Shown: positions 21,284 to 33,491, counted from the first letter of the stretch. The stretch is 64,000 bases of DNA from Azolla caroliniana (GCA_043228905.1 JBHGNT010000018.1:4092001-4156000), one strand, 5' to 3'. Translations and numbers: made by a program. Notes: generated by a model not told the origin, from the letters alone.

Positions 21284-21732
21284 TGTCAAGGTTAATATGC
21301 GGAAGCTTTGACAAACTGGTTCACCCGGATAGCAACAGAAAAAAATGCAAGTTTAATGGAAGCTTCACAAAACACAAACAGAGAGCGGGAGAGATAGAGA
21401 GAGCGCAAAATAGTGAACTTAATTCAAAATAATAACACTCTCTGTTACATACAATGTCCTACATAACACTTTTTATACAAGTCCTTAAAAGGACTGACAG
21501 AAGTATTGACATGTACTTCAATGCTCATACGTGCGACTGACACTAACTCTAAGGAATATGCCTACGTACTAGGCTAAACTTGTAGTCCTCTAACGGCCTA
21601 CCGGTTGCAATCCGATCCAGATCTTGGTTCTGGATACTGATCCGGATACCTATGCAACTCTCTGTTCCGGATACCGATCTGGCTCTGGCTTATTTAGCCG
21701 ATCCGAATCTGGTTGAGCTTGTCCGCTCAACA
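21284..21732 (-). repeat. 3' LTR of Copia-A
   Basis: 449 bp; adjacent CTCCCCCTCAAG at 21733-21744 is the complement of the polypurine tract. Confidence 0.88.
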
Positions 21733-21749
21733 CTCCCCCTCAAGCTCAA

Positions 21750-23138
21750 CTTGAGGTCGGATTGTGGTGTCAGTATCTGCCAGTCCTTTCTTCCAGCTCC
21801 TCCTGGTCTTCCCGCCTTGCTCGCGATGATCTGGCCTTCTTCCTCGACGAAGCATCCGAGGTGTGTAAACCGCACTTGCATCCCTTGGTCGACGATCTAT
21901 CTGACCGACACCAAGTTCTTTGTTATTGTTGGAAAGTGAAGCACGTTCATAAGCTTCCCTTGTTGTCCGACATGACTTAAGGGAACTTCTCTAACATGCA
22001 CTATCGGGTGAGGGGTGTCATCTCCGGTTTCGACAACTCCCGGTTGTTCCGGTTTTTCCAGATATGAGAACCACTCTTCATGGCTTGTCATATGGTTGGA
22101 TGCTCCAGAATCAACGTACCACACATCCTCCGATCCCGAAGTGTTCTTCATCATCGAGTTCGCTTTGTGTTTCATCACAAAGGCTGGCCCTTTTCCGGTC
22201 TTTCCGGTTCCAGATCCTTCTGATCCTTCAACGTAGTGCGAGCTTTGTTGGTTCCCTTGTTCAACTTTACCGGATCTGGATTTATTCGAATCGGTGCGCT
22301 TCTTCCAACACTTGCTTTCCTTGTGGCCCTTTTTGCCATAGTACCAGCATTATGTGTCGGCTTTCGATTGCCGGTTTTCGGCGCCGCCTTGACTCCCGCT
22401 TGCTTGTGGAGGGTTCGAAACTGCTATCGGCACTATCTCTGTGCCTTCAATTCTGCTCTTGCCGGATGCCACTATTGCGTGCCAACCCACCTCGTCCTCC
22501 ACGCCCACGAGGCCGATCCGCCTTCGTGTACAACATCCGGTTGTCCAATTGAGTGGTCCTTGACCCACTCGCGTGATTTGCTTCGACCATCAACATCGAT
22601 TGCAGGTCGAAGAAGGATGGTGGTTTCTTCCGAAGGCAAATCATTGTCCGGATTGGCCCATACCGTTGTGCTAGACCACCGAGGTAGATCTGGACCATCT
22701 CATCTTCGCCCACCATCATGTTGATGAACCCTGGCGCATCACAGATCTCCTTTATCTTGGTGGTATAATCCGTAACCGACATCTCTCTCTGCCGGATGTT
22801 GTTGAGCTCTTGCCGAAGTTACAACTTATGGGTTGTGGTATTGGCAGGGAAAATCTTCTTGAGATTTTCCCAGGCCTCCTTCGGCAACTTTGTGTCTCTG
22901 ATGTAGCCAAGCATCTAATCATGCACACAGAACGCGAGGCAATACAACACTTTGCTCGCTCCTTACTCCCATGCCGGGAAGTTCTTGTCCGCCGAATCCG
23001 GCGCTACTACATTTACTCCTTCCACGTAGCTCCAGTATCTGTGCCCCAATAGGTACTGGTGCATTTTATACGACCAGGATGCATAGTTATTCCGTCGAGC
23101 TTTTCTATAGGAAGTGAGCTCGCCATGCTTCTGTCCAT
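21750..23138 (-). pseudogene. Copia-A gag-protease remnant
   Basis: The ATG at 23138-23136 gives 'MDRSMASSLPIEKLD', parallel to the Copia-G start. Further pieces in changing frames: 'DEMVQIYLGGLAQRYGP' and '[14 protein letters not shown]' of gag, the basic Gly-Arg stretch, a degraded zinc knuckle and '[18 protein letters not shown]' (protease, DSGA intact, about 22100). It ends in the gag-pre-integrase stretch '[14 protein letters not shown]' and then jumps to polypurine-tract coding. Confidence 0.85.
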
Positions 23139-23225
23139 ATCTATCTTCTTTCTTCTATTCTTTACCGGTGATTAGGGTTTGTCTGTTTCAAGTAGTTGTC
23201 GACAGCAGAGGTTCTTAACCCTCGC

Positions 23226-23237
23226 GCTTTGATACCA
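23226..23237 (-). other. Primer-binding site of Copia-A
   Basis: TGGTATCAAAGC on the element strand, directly next to the LTR; one base off the initiator-tRNA-Met site TGGTATCAGAGC. Confidence 0.85.
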
Positions 23238-23671
23238 TGTCAAGGTTAATATGTGGAAGATTTGACAAACCGGTTCACCCGGATAGCAACATAAAAAAGT
23301 GTAGGTTTAATGGAAGCTTCACAAAACACACACACACAGAGTGAACTTAAGTCAAAATAATAACATTGTATGTTACATACAATGTCCTACAGAACACTTT
23401 TTATAAAAGTCCTTAAAAGGACTGACAGAAGCACTAAATGTACTTCAATGCTCATATGGGCGACTGACACTAACTCCAAGGAATATGTCTACATACTAGG
23501 CTAAAGTTGTAGTCCTCTAACGACCTACCAATTACAATCCGATCCGTTCTCTGATCTGGCTCTTGGTTTCCGATACTGATCCAGATACCTATCCGGCTCT
23601 CCGTTCTGGATATCGATCCGGCTCTGGCTTATTCAGCCGATTCGGATCCGGTTGAGCTTGTCCGCTCAACA
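23238..23671 (-). repeat. LTR shared between Copia-A (5') and Copia-B (adjacent)
   Basis: 434 bp, same family as 21284-21732. It is followed on the right, without spacer, by the truncated RNase H of Copia-B, so it touches two elements. Confidence 0.85.
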
Positions 23672-25574
23672 ATGCTCAATAGTGTGACTGTCGGCTGCTT
23701 CTTACTACTCCAAGATATGGCTCCGGTGCCGAGGGAGAAGACAAATCTGGAAGTCAATTGTTTGTCAGCTTTGTAGTTGACCCAATCGACATATGTATAC
23801 CCTTTGAGGTGAATTGGCACTACCGATTTGTAGAGGATGTTGCAATTCATCGTACCACTTAGATAGCGTGGCACTCGCTTGGCACAATCTTGATGAATGT
23901 CGCGAGATGTCTCCATGAATTGGCTAAGGAGGCCAACTGGATAAATGAGGTTAGGTGGTGTAATGGTAAGATAGATCAGGCTTCCGACCAGTTTCTGATA
24001 GTGAGTCAGTTCGCACTCTTCTGTGCCGGAGTCGACATCTAGCTTCAGGTTTCAATCGAGAGGGTTTGCCACAGATCTGCACTCATACCAAACTTATATG
24101 GTAAGTTCAAAATGTAGTGTCATTGGGGAAGTAATTCTTTCATGTCGAATCGGCCGGAGAGAAGCTTCTTGATATTATTGATATCGGCTATGTGCTCTCC
24201 TCCAATGACCAAATCGTCGACATATATTATGATGAATAACTGTCCTCTAGAGTTGCTTTGGATGAACAAGGAATTGTCAGATTTGGACATTTTGAAGCTG
24301 ATTTGATGAAGTTATTGCGTTATCTTTGAATGTCATGCTCTAGGTGCCTACTTGAGCCCATAGAGAGGCTTTTTGAGTCGGTAGGTGACAATTGGATGCA
24401 AGCTCAAGTTGAAGCTGGGTGGTTGTACCATGTACACTTCCTCATCTAATTCCCCTTGAAGAAAGACGTTCTTTACATCCATTTGATGGAGGTGCCACCC
24501 TTTTGCAAGTGAGAGCGTGATCACAGTCCAAATGATAGACATCTTTGCCATCGGGGCAAAGGTCTCTTCATAATCGACCCCATGGGTTTGCGACAACTCA
24601 GGCTTTGTATCGATTGACCGTTCCATCAATATTGTATTTCACTTTGTAGATCCACTGAGAACCGATTTCTTTCCGATGGGTTGAAGGAGGGACAATGGTC
24701 CAAGTTTTGTTCTTGTCAAGAGCTTGCATTTCCTCATTCATTGCTTTGACCCATTGTGGATCATGAGCAGCTTCGGCAAAACTTTCTGGTTCATGAATAG
24801 TTGCCACCTTCATCATAAAGGCATAATGATATGCCATATAGTTGTTATAGCTGAATCGGTTGACTGGGTTCTTTTCTCAATTGGAGTGACAAAGTTTTTC
24901 ATTTGCCATTGTGAGAGCTTTCTTTGCTTTGGGTATCCTCATGATGGGAGCATCAAATCCATCTGTCAAGTGAGTGAGCCGATTCGTTTCCATTGGATTG
25001 TTCGTCTTCATATTCCAACATTTTAGCCTTCCCTTTGTTTGATTTCGGACTTGGCCGTGACATGCTTTGCTCGCTTGGAGGCTCTTGAGGTCCACTCAAC
25101 CTGGTTGAGATTGGACTTTCTTTTGGTGTAGGCCTTAGTTGATCATCCTCCTCCAAGTCTATGTGGAGATTGGCTTCAATCGGTTCAGATGGAGGGATGT
25201 GGGGAGTATACCAGGATGCCGATTCGTCGAATACGACATTCTTACACACACTTTTCGGGTAGAGAGGTTTAGTTATACCCTTTTTGTTCGAGTGAATACC
25301 CCATGAAGATGCATTTTTCCGATTTTGGATCAAGCTTTTGCCGCTTCTCATCGGGAAGTGCACGAATGTAATTAAGCCGAATATATTGACATGAGATAAG
25401 TCCGACTTCTTCACAAAATATTTTTCGTGGGGGGTAATTTCATGCACATTGGATATTAGGCACTAGTTCATGAGGTAAACGACAATGTTTGCTACTTCTG
25501 CCCAGTACGACTTCGGCAAGTTCTTTTCGTTCATCATTGTCATAGCCACCTCAAGTATTGAAAGGGTTAGAAAT
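23672..25574 (-). pseudogene. Copia-B: pol fragment (integrase end, RT, RNase H)
   Basis: From right to left: integrase end 'MNEKNLPKSYWAEVAN' (about 25500), the IN-RT linker with '[18 protein letters not shown]', RT pieces 'NKTWTIVPPSTHRKEIGSQW', 'DYEETFAPMAKM' and '[21 protein letters not shown]', a YVDD region around 24220 in broken frame, and RNase H 'ISWSSKKQPTVTLLS' cut at 23672 by the LTR. Same family as Copia-G (shared ESASWY linker). Many frameshifts; non-functional. Confidence 0.87.
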
Positions 25575-27450
25575 TGTCAATAGGACTGAGGAACACTCGG
25601 GGTTTTAGGTGTAGTGGTAGTGCGATTGCTGAAAAGATAGATAGATAGAGAGAGACAGTTGGAGGAGCTCACCTTTCGAAGTGAGATCCAAAAGTTTTTA
25701 ACTTATGTTTTATATGACCCATTTGGGTTGGCCAAGTTCACATTGAACTTGGCCCAAAAATAACGGAAAAGTGATTAGTGATTTTTAGCCTTTATAAATA
25801 GGCATATACACATTTCCACACTATAAGGGGTCATTTAGGACCTTTTCCCCAACAACCTCCCACTTAAAGGCATAAAGGACGCCTTTAAGCTAGGTAATTC
25901 TCACCATCTGTATACAAGTGCTTTGGATAAGCACTTGGTGAGTACATTTGCAAGGTTCTGTGATGTATGGACCTTTATCAATGTGATAAGGCCATCCTCA
26001 AGCACTTCTCGAATGAAGTGATATTGCACATCAATATGTTTTGTGTGTGCATGAAACATAACATTCTTTGCCAAACAAATGGCACTTTCTCTATCACAAC
26101 CAAGCATAGGTGCCTTTTCAGGCAAACCAAACTCATTGCAAAGACGTGCTAACCATATCGCTTCCTTGGAAGCGTCAGTGATTGAAATATATCCAGCCTC
26201 GGTAGTGGACAAAGCAACAACCTTTTGCTGCCTACTGCACCATGATATAACACCACATGTAAGGGTGAATACTTTGCTACTTGTGGATTTCCGTGTATCC
26301 ATAACACTTATTTTTAGTCCTTTTTAAGTACCTCATAATAGACTTTACTACATTCCAATGTGCCTTTCTTGGATTAGCCACGAATCCGCTTACAACTCCC
26401 ACTACATAGGCAATATACATAAGTGAACCACAAGTTGAAGCGTAAGGTACAACTTGCATGCCATTGATTGCTTCTTGTGTCTTAGGACAATCTTCCTTAG
26501 AGATTTTATCCTATGACTGTAATGGCACCCCAAGAGGCTTTGCATTGGCCATACAAAATCAATCCAACACCATATCAATGCATTGAGATAAATACAATGG
26601 GTGTTTCTCCCTTTGTCTCCTAATTCTTACTCCAAGTACATGTTCATCTCCCCCAAGGTCTTTCATTGAAAATGCAAATTTCAGCTGCTTTTTAAGGACA
26701 TCAACAATGCTCCTTTTCTTGGCAACAATGAGCATATCATCTACATATAGTACAAGAATGATTGGGTTGCCATTTTCATCTCTTTTAGTGTACAAACAGT
26801 GATCAACATGGCTTCTTTTGTACCCATGTTTGAGCATAAAAGCATCAAATTTTTTGTACCATTGTCTAGAAGCTTGTTTCAGCCCATACAAGCTTTTATT
26901 GAACTTACATACCAAATGTTCTTTTCTAGGAATAACAAAGCCCTCGGGCAGTTTCATATAAAGCTCTTCATCAATGTCACCATGCAAAAAGGTTGTATGT
27001 ACATCCATTTGGTCTAATTCCAAATCAAGTGCAACCACTATAACAAATAACACTCGTAAAGTGGTCATTTTTACCATAGGAGAAAACACTTCCTAGAAAT
27101 CTATGCCTTTAGTTTGAGCATATCCTTTTGCAACCAACCTTGCTTTATACTTGGGTTTGTTATTAACAATCTTGATTTTATATACCATTTGTTAGGAATA
27201 ACTTTTCTTCTTTTGGGCAGTTTAACCAAGTCCCAAGTATTATTTGAATGCAAAGCCTTAATCTCTTCTTGCATAGCAAGCTCCCACTTATTGTTTTGCT
27301 CACATGCCTTTGCCTCTTTATATGTAAGAGGTTCTCCCTCATCAGTCAATATTATGTAGTGCAACGAGGGGTAAAATCCACTCACATTTCGTCTAATACG
27401 AGTAGAACGTCTCACCCAATGGTTACATGCCTTAGGAATGGACAGAGGGC
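25575..27450 (-). mobile_element. Copia-J: 5'-truncated copia element
   Basis: A 280-bp LTR (25575-25854, TGTCAATA...CCCCAACA on + strand) is followed by the complement of a polypurine tract (ACCTCCCACTTAAAG, 25855-25869), then RNase H, RT and the RT start. The right end is cut by the LINE near 27450. A different family from G: RNase H reads 'VISWCSRQQKVVALSTTEAG'. Confidence 0.87.
25901..27415 (-). pseudogene. Copia-J RT and RNase H
   Basis: The RT start is at 27415 ('SNNTWDLVKLPKRRKVI'), then 'DQMDVHTTFLHGDIDEELYM', 'CKFNKSLYGLKQASRQWYKKF' and the catalytic 'LYVDDMLIVA' at about 26725-26750. A gap with stops around 26460-26560 precedes 'STCGSLMYIAYVVGVVSGFV' and RNase H (25901-26302) with 'FHAHTKHIDVQYHFIREVL'. 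YVDD is intact; several frameshifts and stops. Confidence 0.88.
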
Positions 27451-28433
27451 CTAATATATTTGATTTCGAAGGGGGACGACCCTTTGGATGATATTCGAAA
27501 ATGGAGGCCTATAACACTACTTAATGTTGTATATAAGATTTTAGCTAAAACCATAGCAAGGAGGGTGCAACCTTTTTTACCTCAACTAATTCATGATTTG
27601 CAGATGGGTTTTGTTCAAGAGAGAAGTATTTTTTATAACATTTTTTTGTTTTGGGAAATGGAGGCTATTGCAGAGCAACAACAACAGGAATTGGCTATTT
27701 TGTATTTAGATTTCGAGAAGGCTTATGACAGAGTGGATTGGGATTTCATGGAAGGGACATTAATGCGAATGAGCTTTCCAATGCAATGGATTAGGGCTGT
27801 CACAACTTTGTATAGGACTGCTCATAGTTCTCTTTTGTTTACAGGTGATGTTGGTTGTAGATTTTCAATTTGCGATCAGTAAGACAAGGGTGTCCGTTGG
27901 CTCCCTTTTTCTTTATTTTAGTCTCTGAAGCTTTTTCTGATTACCTTAGGAGTAGGAGTGTCAATATTCATGGTATAGCCTTACCTATAAAGGGATATGC
28001 AGCTATGGATGTTTATTCAGAATTTGCTGATGATACTGCTTTATATGTTTTTGCAGAAAAGGAGAACTTGTTGAATCTTCAACAAGCGGTAACAGATTTT
28101 TGTGATGCTTCAGGAGCTTTGATTAATTGGGACAAGTCCATGGGATTTTGGGTCACGTCTTCGTCTCCTCCACAAGATGTGCCAACCTTGGGTTTTATTT
28201 GGGTACCCCGAGGTAAAGCAGTAAGGTATTTGGGTTGCCAAGTGGGGCTAGAATTGTTCGCAGAAGATATGGTAACACCCCTTTTGTTACGGGTTAGAAA
28301 TAAATTGTTGTATTGGGATACAACTAATTTGTCTTTACCAGGAAGGGTAGTTGTGGCAAACTTGGTTTTGCTCGCATCAATGTGGTATGTTGCGTCAACC
28401 TGGTTATTTTCACATTCTATTATTGTTAGGAAT
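27450..28433 (+). pseudogene. LINE (L1-type) reverse transcriptase fragment
   Basis: The reading begins in RT at 'ISKGDDPLDDIRKWRPITLLN', a typical plant LINE box. It continues with 'YKILAKTIARRVQPFLPQLI', 'LDFEKAYDRVDW', then after a frameshift near 27870-27880 'SVRQGCPLAPFFFIL', the catalytic 'FADDTAL' (28024-28045) and 'LSLPGRVVVANLVLLASMW'. Endonuclease, zinc knuckle, RNase H and poly-A tail are absent. It is cut at 28434 by an LTR-like TGTTAGG start. Non-LTR elements copy by target-primed reverse transcription; this copy is dead. Confidence 0.9.
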
Positions 28434-28816
28434 TATGTGATTAGTTCATAAGCGGAAGATTAAGTGATGTGTGTATGTATGTGTGTGAGAGGAAGAGAGA
28501 GAGACGAAGTTAACACTTATGAACAACACAAGATGGGGTATGATCAACTCTATATTAAATTAGCATCATCGTCATCAAATACAAAAATACCCACAATGAG
28601 GTATATATACATCTCATGTGCAAAGGTGCACATGTGTGAGTAGAATATTGGTACTAAGGTGTAAGTCCTATATTAAATGGCTTGGTACCAATATTCTACT
28701 CACACATGTGCACCTTTGCACATGAGATGTATATATACCTCATACAGAGACGAAACATGGCTCGGTCGAGATACGTGCACGCACGGACGCGTCTACGGTT
28801 CGGTTGCAACGCACGT
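28434..28816. other. LTR-like fragment carrying a long hairpin
   Basis: Starts TGTTAGGAATTATG, an LTR-like end abutting the LINE; GA- and GT-rich; contains the inverted repeat listed next. No open frame. 28742-28816 has CG-rich short repeats (GTGCACGCACGGACGCG) up to the Ty3-C boundary. Confidence 0.45.
28598..28741. repeat. Long inverted repeat: 60-bp arms, 24-bp loop
   Basis: Arm 28598-28657 and arm 28682-28741 are reverse complements except for one C/T difference (GGTACTAA against GGTACCAA). The 24-bp loop starts GGTGTAAGTCC. If transcribed it would form a nearly perfect 60-bp duplex, the shape of a young miRNA/siRNA hairpin or of a fold-back of an LTR fragment. Confidence 0.93.
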
Positions 28817-29572
28817 TGTCGAGAAAATCCTCGGGAATGCGTAGAAATTGGGTAGGACCACAGGGGTCTTGAACCAAGGAATCAAGAAGTGAGGAGGAAG
28901 AGTCTGTGGTTTACGTAAGCCCTGAGACCGCGGTTAAATAGAGAAGGGTAGCGAAACAAGAGAGAGAGTGTAAGAGGATCGTGTGTAGACATAGGCGGAG
29001 ACAGAGATGTTGAGTACAACTTGCGTTAGGTAGATAAGTTTTCTATTAATCCAAACATGCGCGTGGCGCTGTGGGTGATTACAACCGGATCAGTGCCGGT
29101 GATAGAGCGTCGAGCTCTACAGTAGTTAGATACATAGATACGTAGCCATACAGAAGGTCGATCCCCTAGCCGGGAGCACTCGGGCGTCTGTCGTGAGCAG
29201 GGGAAGCGCCTTCCGGTGTTCCGTTGTAGGACTCCTTGTTTCCCTCCTCTCTGTTTCCTTTCTCCTCTCTAGATGACATCTCGAAATCAGTCAAAGGTTG
29301 CCCTTTTTATAGCACAAGGAGCGACCGTTACAAAGCATTCATGACCTGTCGCTCTCCCCTCCTAGATTCTTCCCCCTGATTCACTCTCCTCGCAACTCTC
29401 CCTCCTTACGCGATGTTTGAATCCCAATTAATGCCTTAACTACCTAGTACACCTCTTTCTACCTATGCCTAGTACTTACACTATTAAATTCACTAGGGGT
29501 GTGTACTCGTGCACACCAGTGTTCTTGCGCATTTCACATTGTTTCCACCTATGGCCCGGAATCTTCACGACA
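28817..29572 (-). repeat. 3' LTR of Ty3-C
   Basis: 756 bp. To its right, TCCACCCCCACT (29573-29584) is the complement of the polypurine tract AGTGGGGGTGGA. Confidence 0.9.
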
Positions 29573-29621
29573 TCCACCCCCACTAAACCACACATACTTC
29601 GGTATGTGCCGGGTAGCGAAT

Positions 29622-30921
29622 TTAGTGAGGGATTCCGGACCATCTGCTACTCGTCTTCTCCTTCTGAACTGGTGCTTTCGGCCCCCGGGTTCGATTCCGC
29701 CTCTTGAAGGCCTTTATCCACTTCCCGGCCATCGGAGTCGTCATTCGGGTCCCGTCGAGCTCCGAGAGATGATATGTCGCGTTGTCATTGACGCTAATTA
29801 CCATGTATGGCCCGAACCATCGCTTCGCGAACTTACGCGTAGACCTATGCTGGTTGTCGATGTTGTTGTCATAGACTAACACCCAATCGCCTTCCTCGAT
29901 CTTCCTTGGCCGGAGCCGGTGTGTTCGGTTGAATCGGGACTTGTTCCGGATCCTCACTTCTTTCACCCTCGCCATGGCCCGGTCCACGTCTTTCGGCCTT
30001 TGCTCGAGTTGCTGGATTCGGGCTGCTAGCAATTCTTCTCGGCTCATTTCGTTGGCCCAATCGATCGTCGTCCATGAGGCGATCATCCGCTCCACTAGCA
30101 TGATGGGTTTTTGCCCAAACATTAGTTCCGCCGGCATGTACCCTGTCACCGAACTGTGGGTAGTCCTGTCTGCCCATAGCGTGTAAGGGAGCACCCTCGG
30201 CCAGTCGCCGACTCGTCCTTTGCACGCGCGTACAATGGCTTTTACAATCGAACTGTGGCCGCGCTCAAATTTTCCATTTGCCTCTTGGTTGTACCCCGTT
30301 GTGAGGGATAGTTTTACGCCTAACAGATTGAACAATTCCTCGGCCTCTTCCGTGTCCAGCTCGCCTCGGTCAACCACGATTTTTCCCACGCACCCGTATC
30401 GGCATATGACATCCTCGATAAGAAACTTACATACTGCCGTGGTGGTCTTGTTTGTTAGTGCCCAACCCTCTACCTGGTTCATTAGGTCTTCTCTAGCCAG
30501 CACCAGGTATCGCTTTTGACCCTCTCCCATCGGCATCGTTACTAAGTCGACCATCCATTGGAAATGCACTACCGGGGGGGTATGTTGGGTGCAGCTCGTC
30601 TCGGTGACAAACCACCGAGTGCATCTAGCAGCTTTCGCATGTGGTCACGAAGTCGTGCACGCTCTTATATATACCCAGCCACCAATATTGCTCTTTTAAC
30701 TTCTCGAATGTGGCCCATGTACCCCGGTGTCCAAACCAAGGGCTTTCGTGGAACTCTGATATTAGCTTCTCTTGATCATCTACCCACGCTATTACCCGGA
30801 GCGGTGCGTCGTTTTGCCTTTTTGGGACCCTCCATATTTTCCCATTCCGTAGGAAATATCTGTATGCCCTTTTTCGGAGCTGTCCCGCTTCCTCCCTAGT
30901 CATCGTGGTGTCCATCGTCAC
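29622..30921 (-). pseudogene. Ty3-C integrase
   Basis: The zinc finger block (30625-30921) has 'HESPWFGHRGTW' and 'CESC'. After a TAG the core reads 'WMVDLVTMPMGEGQKRY' (first Asp), 'IVVDRGELDTEEAEELF' (second Asp) and 'NQEANGKFERGHSSIV' (Glu). The C-terminal part has 'IEEGDWVLVYDN' and 'KFAKRWFGPYMV', ending with a basic tail at 29622. No chromodomain. The core is open for 315 codons. Confidence 0.88.
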
Positions 30922-30979
30922 TGTTCTTAGAAATCTTCCGATTAGAAGCCACTACCCGTTGTAGTCGTCCTCGTCGAAC

Positions 30980-32505
30980 TTGTTCAGGGTCGGAGCGCTT
31001 CACCTCTTTATCCTCATCCTTGCCGATTTGAAGAAGTCCGCACTGACTTCTTCGTTCTCTGATATCATGTCGTCCTCATCCTCGAACCTTGCTCTGGAAA
31101 GCATATCGGCCATGGCATTGTCTTTACTCGAGATGTGTTGTATCTTTTGGTTCAGGGACTTGATGTACGCAATCCACCTGAGCATGGCTAGGTCGGGAGT
31201 TGTGCATCAGGAGACCATACTGAGAATCGACAGGCAGTCCGTTTCTATAATCACCTCTGTCCCGATTAGGTAGTCTTTGTCGACCTTAACCGCCGAAACG
31301 ATACCCCATAGCTTGCGCTTGACTTGGGCGTATCCTCGCTGTCGCTCACTCAGTACCTTCACACCGAACCGGATAGGGAAATGCATGCCGTCTTCATATT
31401 CTTGATTTACGACCCATCCGATCTTGGTCGGGCTGGCGTCCACCGTGATGTAGATCGGAGTTCCCGGTGAGTATTCTGCTTTGCGCAAAGCTGGTGCTGC
31501 GGTGATCGTTCGTTTTAGCCTCCGGACCGCCTCGGTATGTTCCTTTGTCCATTCGAATTTCTTGTTCTTCTTTAGCAAGCCATAGAGTGGTTCGACAATA
31601 TGCACGTAATGAGGGATCCATATGTGGTAGAAGGCACATGCTCCTAAGAATCGCCGGACTTCTGTGATGGATCCACACTTCTCCTTCATTGCCGAGATGG
31701 CCTCTACCTTGGTCGGCGATGGCTTCCGGCCGTACAACCCACATAGATGGCCCACCACTAAGATCTCTGGTTGTCCAAAGGCCGACTTCTCTCCCGAGAA
31801 GGTAAGTCGTGCGTCTTCGAGTCTGTGTAGTATCTTCTCGCAGTCGAAGATATGGTCGGTGACAAACCTTCGGCACCCGTCCGCGCCGATCGACTCATCC
31901 TTTGTGTCCTCCGGACACCCCTTGATAGGGATGTCATCCAGGAAAGGCATGGTGATGTCCGGAATGTAGTCCCGTAGAACTCTGTTCATTGCATTCACCA
32001 TGTGTGCCACTGAGTTGGTCCCTCCCTGTGGTAGGGTACACATTCGAACTAGGCCAAGAGGGGTTCGCATTGTTGTGATGTCCCTGTTTTCCATGACCAG
32101 TTGAAACTGGTTGTACCCGGAGTAAAGGTCTCCGACCGAGTATATAGACCTTCCGGCGAAGGTTTCTGCGAACTCATCGATCGTCGGTCCAACTCCTGTG
32201 TTGCGGATGGTCACCTTATTGACTGGTTATAAGTCTTGGATGAAGCGCAATGTACCGCTCTTCTTTGGTGCTGTAAACCATCGGTTAGAGTAAGGGGCAC
32301 TCGACGGTTCGAGGATGCCCAACTCCACCTTCTGCTTAAGAAGCTCCATCAACATTGGCATGTGAGCTCTCGATACTTGAATCGGTTTGAGACTCCATGG
32401 CACGTGCGACACGATAAAGATCACCATTAGTTCGACAATGGTTGGGTCGACGCACCCGATCTCTCTCGGCGAGAATGCAAAGGCTTTCCCGTGCCTCTTG
32501 AGCAT
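30980..32505 (-). pseudogene. Ty3-C reverse transcriptase and RNase H
   Basis: RT starts in 32227-32505 with 'APYSNRWFTAPKKSGTLRFI', a TAA (expected CAA) at about 32227, then 31207-32214 with 'IYSVGDLYSGYNQFQLV', 'TLPQGGTNSVAHMV', catalytic 'MPFLDDIPIKG' and the connection 'VRRFLGACAFYHIWIP'. RNase H has 'ITVDASPTKIGWVVNQ', 'VKRKLWGIVSAV' and 'IIETDCLSIL', ending below 31207 with 'ISSKDNAMADMLSRA' at about 31090. Catalytic residues are present; a few stops separate blocks. Confidence 0.88.
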
Positions 32506-32565
32506 CCTTCTGAACCAATCCTCTTCCGCCGACAGTAGGAAGCCACCCCCACCGATCTTCAGCTC

Positions 32566-33069
32566 TCATAACGTTTTGTCAGTGAAACGGTGTCCTATGT
32601 CGGCCGGATCTCGCAAGCTCGGGTTGGTAGCAACCCCCTTTATTCGTTCCCAGCTGCCCTCCGGTAAGGGAGCCACAATGGGCTTCACCTTCCAGTCCAC
32701 AACCTTGTACTTGGTGTCTACTCGGGCGATCCGATGCGCCCTGGTTTTTCTTTCGAAGTCCGCAATGACTTCATACATGTCAACCGAGTTGACCTGTATG
32801 ACTCAGTCTTTGCTTAGGCCTCCTTCGACTACCTCCCCGATTTCTCCAAGGGTGTCATCGAACGAGATTGCCTCCACGGCTTCCCCAATCCCTTCGTCGT
32901 GACTCAAGGCTCTGCATGCCTTTAAGCGTATCTCGGCCCGTTTTCTTTCTCGGCCACTAATGTTGGCGATGGTACATCCCCCATTGTTGGAGAACAAAAC
33001 TTTCCTTCCTATTTTATAGGTGTGGGGAATTTGCAGGCTATCCGGACTATCGCGGCCCCACGCCTTCAT
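32566..33069 (-). pseudogene. Ty3-C protease-RT linker region
   Basis: Broken frames between protease and RT: acidic 'GEVVEGGLSKD', 'YEVIADFERKTRAHRIARVD' and 'PIVAPLPEGSWERIKGV'. No catalytic motif; it belongs to the variable linker of the polyprotein. Confidence 0.6.
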
Positions 33070-33077
33070 AGCCCTTT

Positions 33078-33491
33078 CTAAAAATCCTCCCTGTCGTTAT
33101 TTCCAAGGGTGTCCCTGTTCCGCTCGTGATTCTTCCGAACGGTCAAAAATTGGATGGAATGATGGCCGTCCTGACTTTTTACCCTCGCATAGGCTGAACC
33201 ATTGTCCAACACTTTCGTCTCCATTCTAGGCGCTGTGATGTATGGTTCGCCGAGGATGACCGGGTGGGAGGATGTCTCTTGCACGAAAAAGTGCTGGTTT
33301 ATATCGACGTCTCTGACACTCACCCTGACGTTCGGGCAAGCCCCGTGTAGTTCTTCCGTGGCTCTTGTAGCCGCGCGTATCTTCCACCCGTGTTTGGTGT
33401 TGATCGACCAATTCCCCTTTTTGTAGAAGTCCATGGACATCAGGTTAATTTCCGACCCGTGGTCGATTAATGCCACCACCGGTTCCTTCAC
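33078..33491 (-). pseudogene. Ty3-C aspartic protease
   Basis: 'EPVVALIDHGSEINLMSMDFY' in segments: the active-site Asp is in D-H-G-S, where relatives usually show D-S/T/H-G-S/A. The flap-like 'FVQETSSHPVILGEPYI' contains the LGxPY box that closes the protease fold. Open for 137 codons. Confidence 0.82.

Larger units (their letters stand above)
21284..23671 (-). mobile_element. Copia-A: two-LTR element lacking pol
   Basis: LTRs at 21284-21732 and 23238-23671 (TGTCAAGG...CTCAACA on + strand) enclose only about 1.5 kb. A primer site for initiator tRNA-Met and a polypurine tract are in place, but the coding part goes from gag and protease straight to the polypurine tract, with integrase, RT and RNase H missing. 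No matching target duplication (GTGTT left, ATGCT right). The family is that of Copia-G. Confidence 0.88.

Noticed and set aside
28434-28816. Hairpin as a MITE
   Set aside because: No short target duplication flanks the arms, and the segment begins with an LTR-like end; left as a hairpin of open origin.
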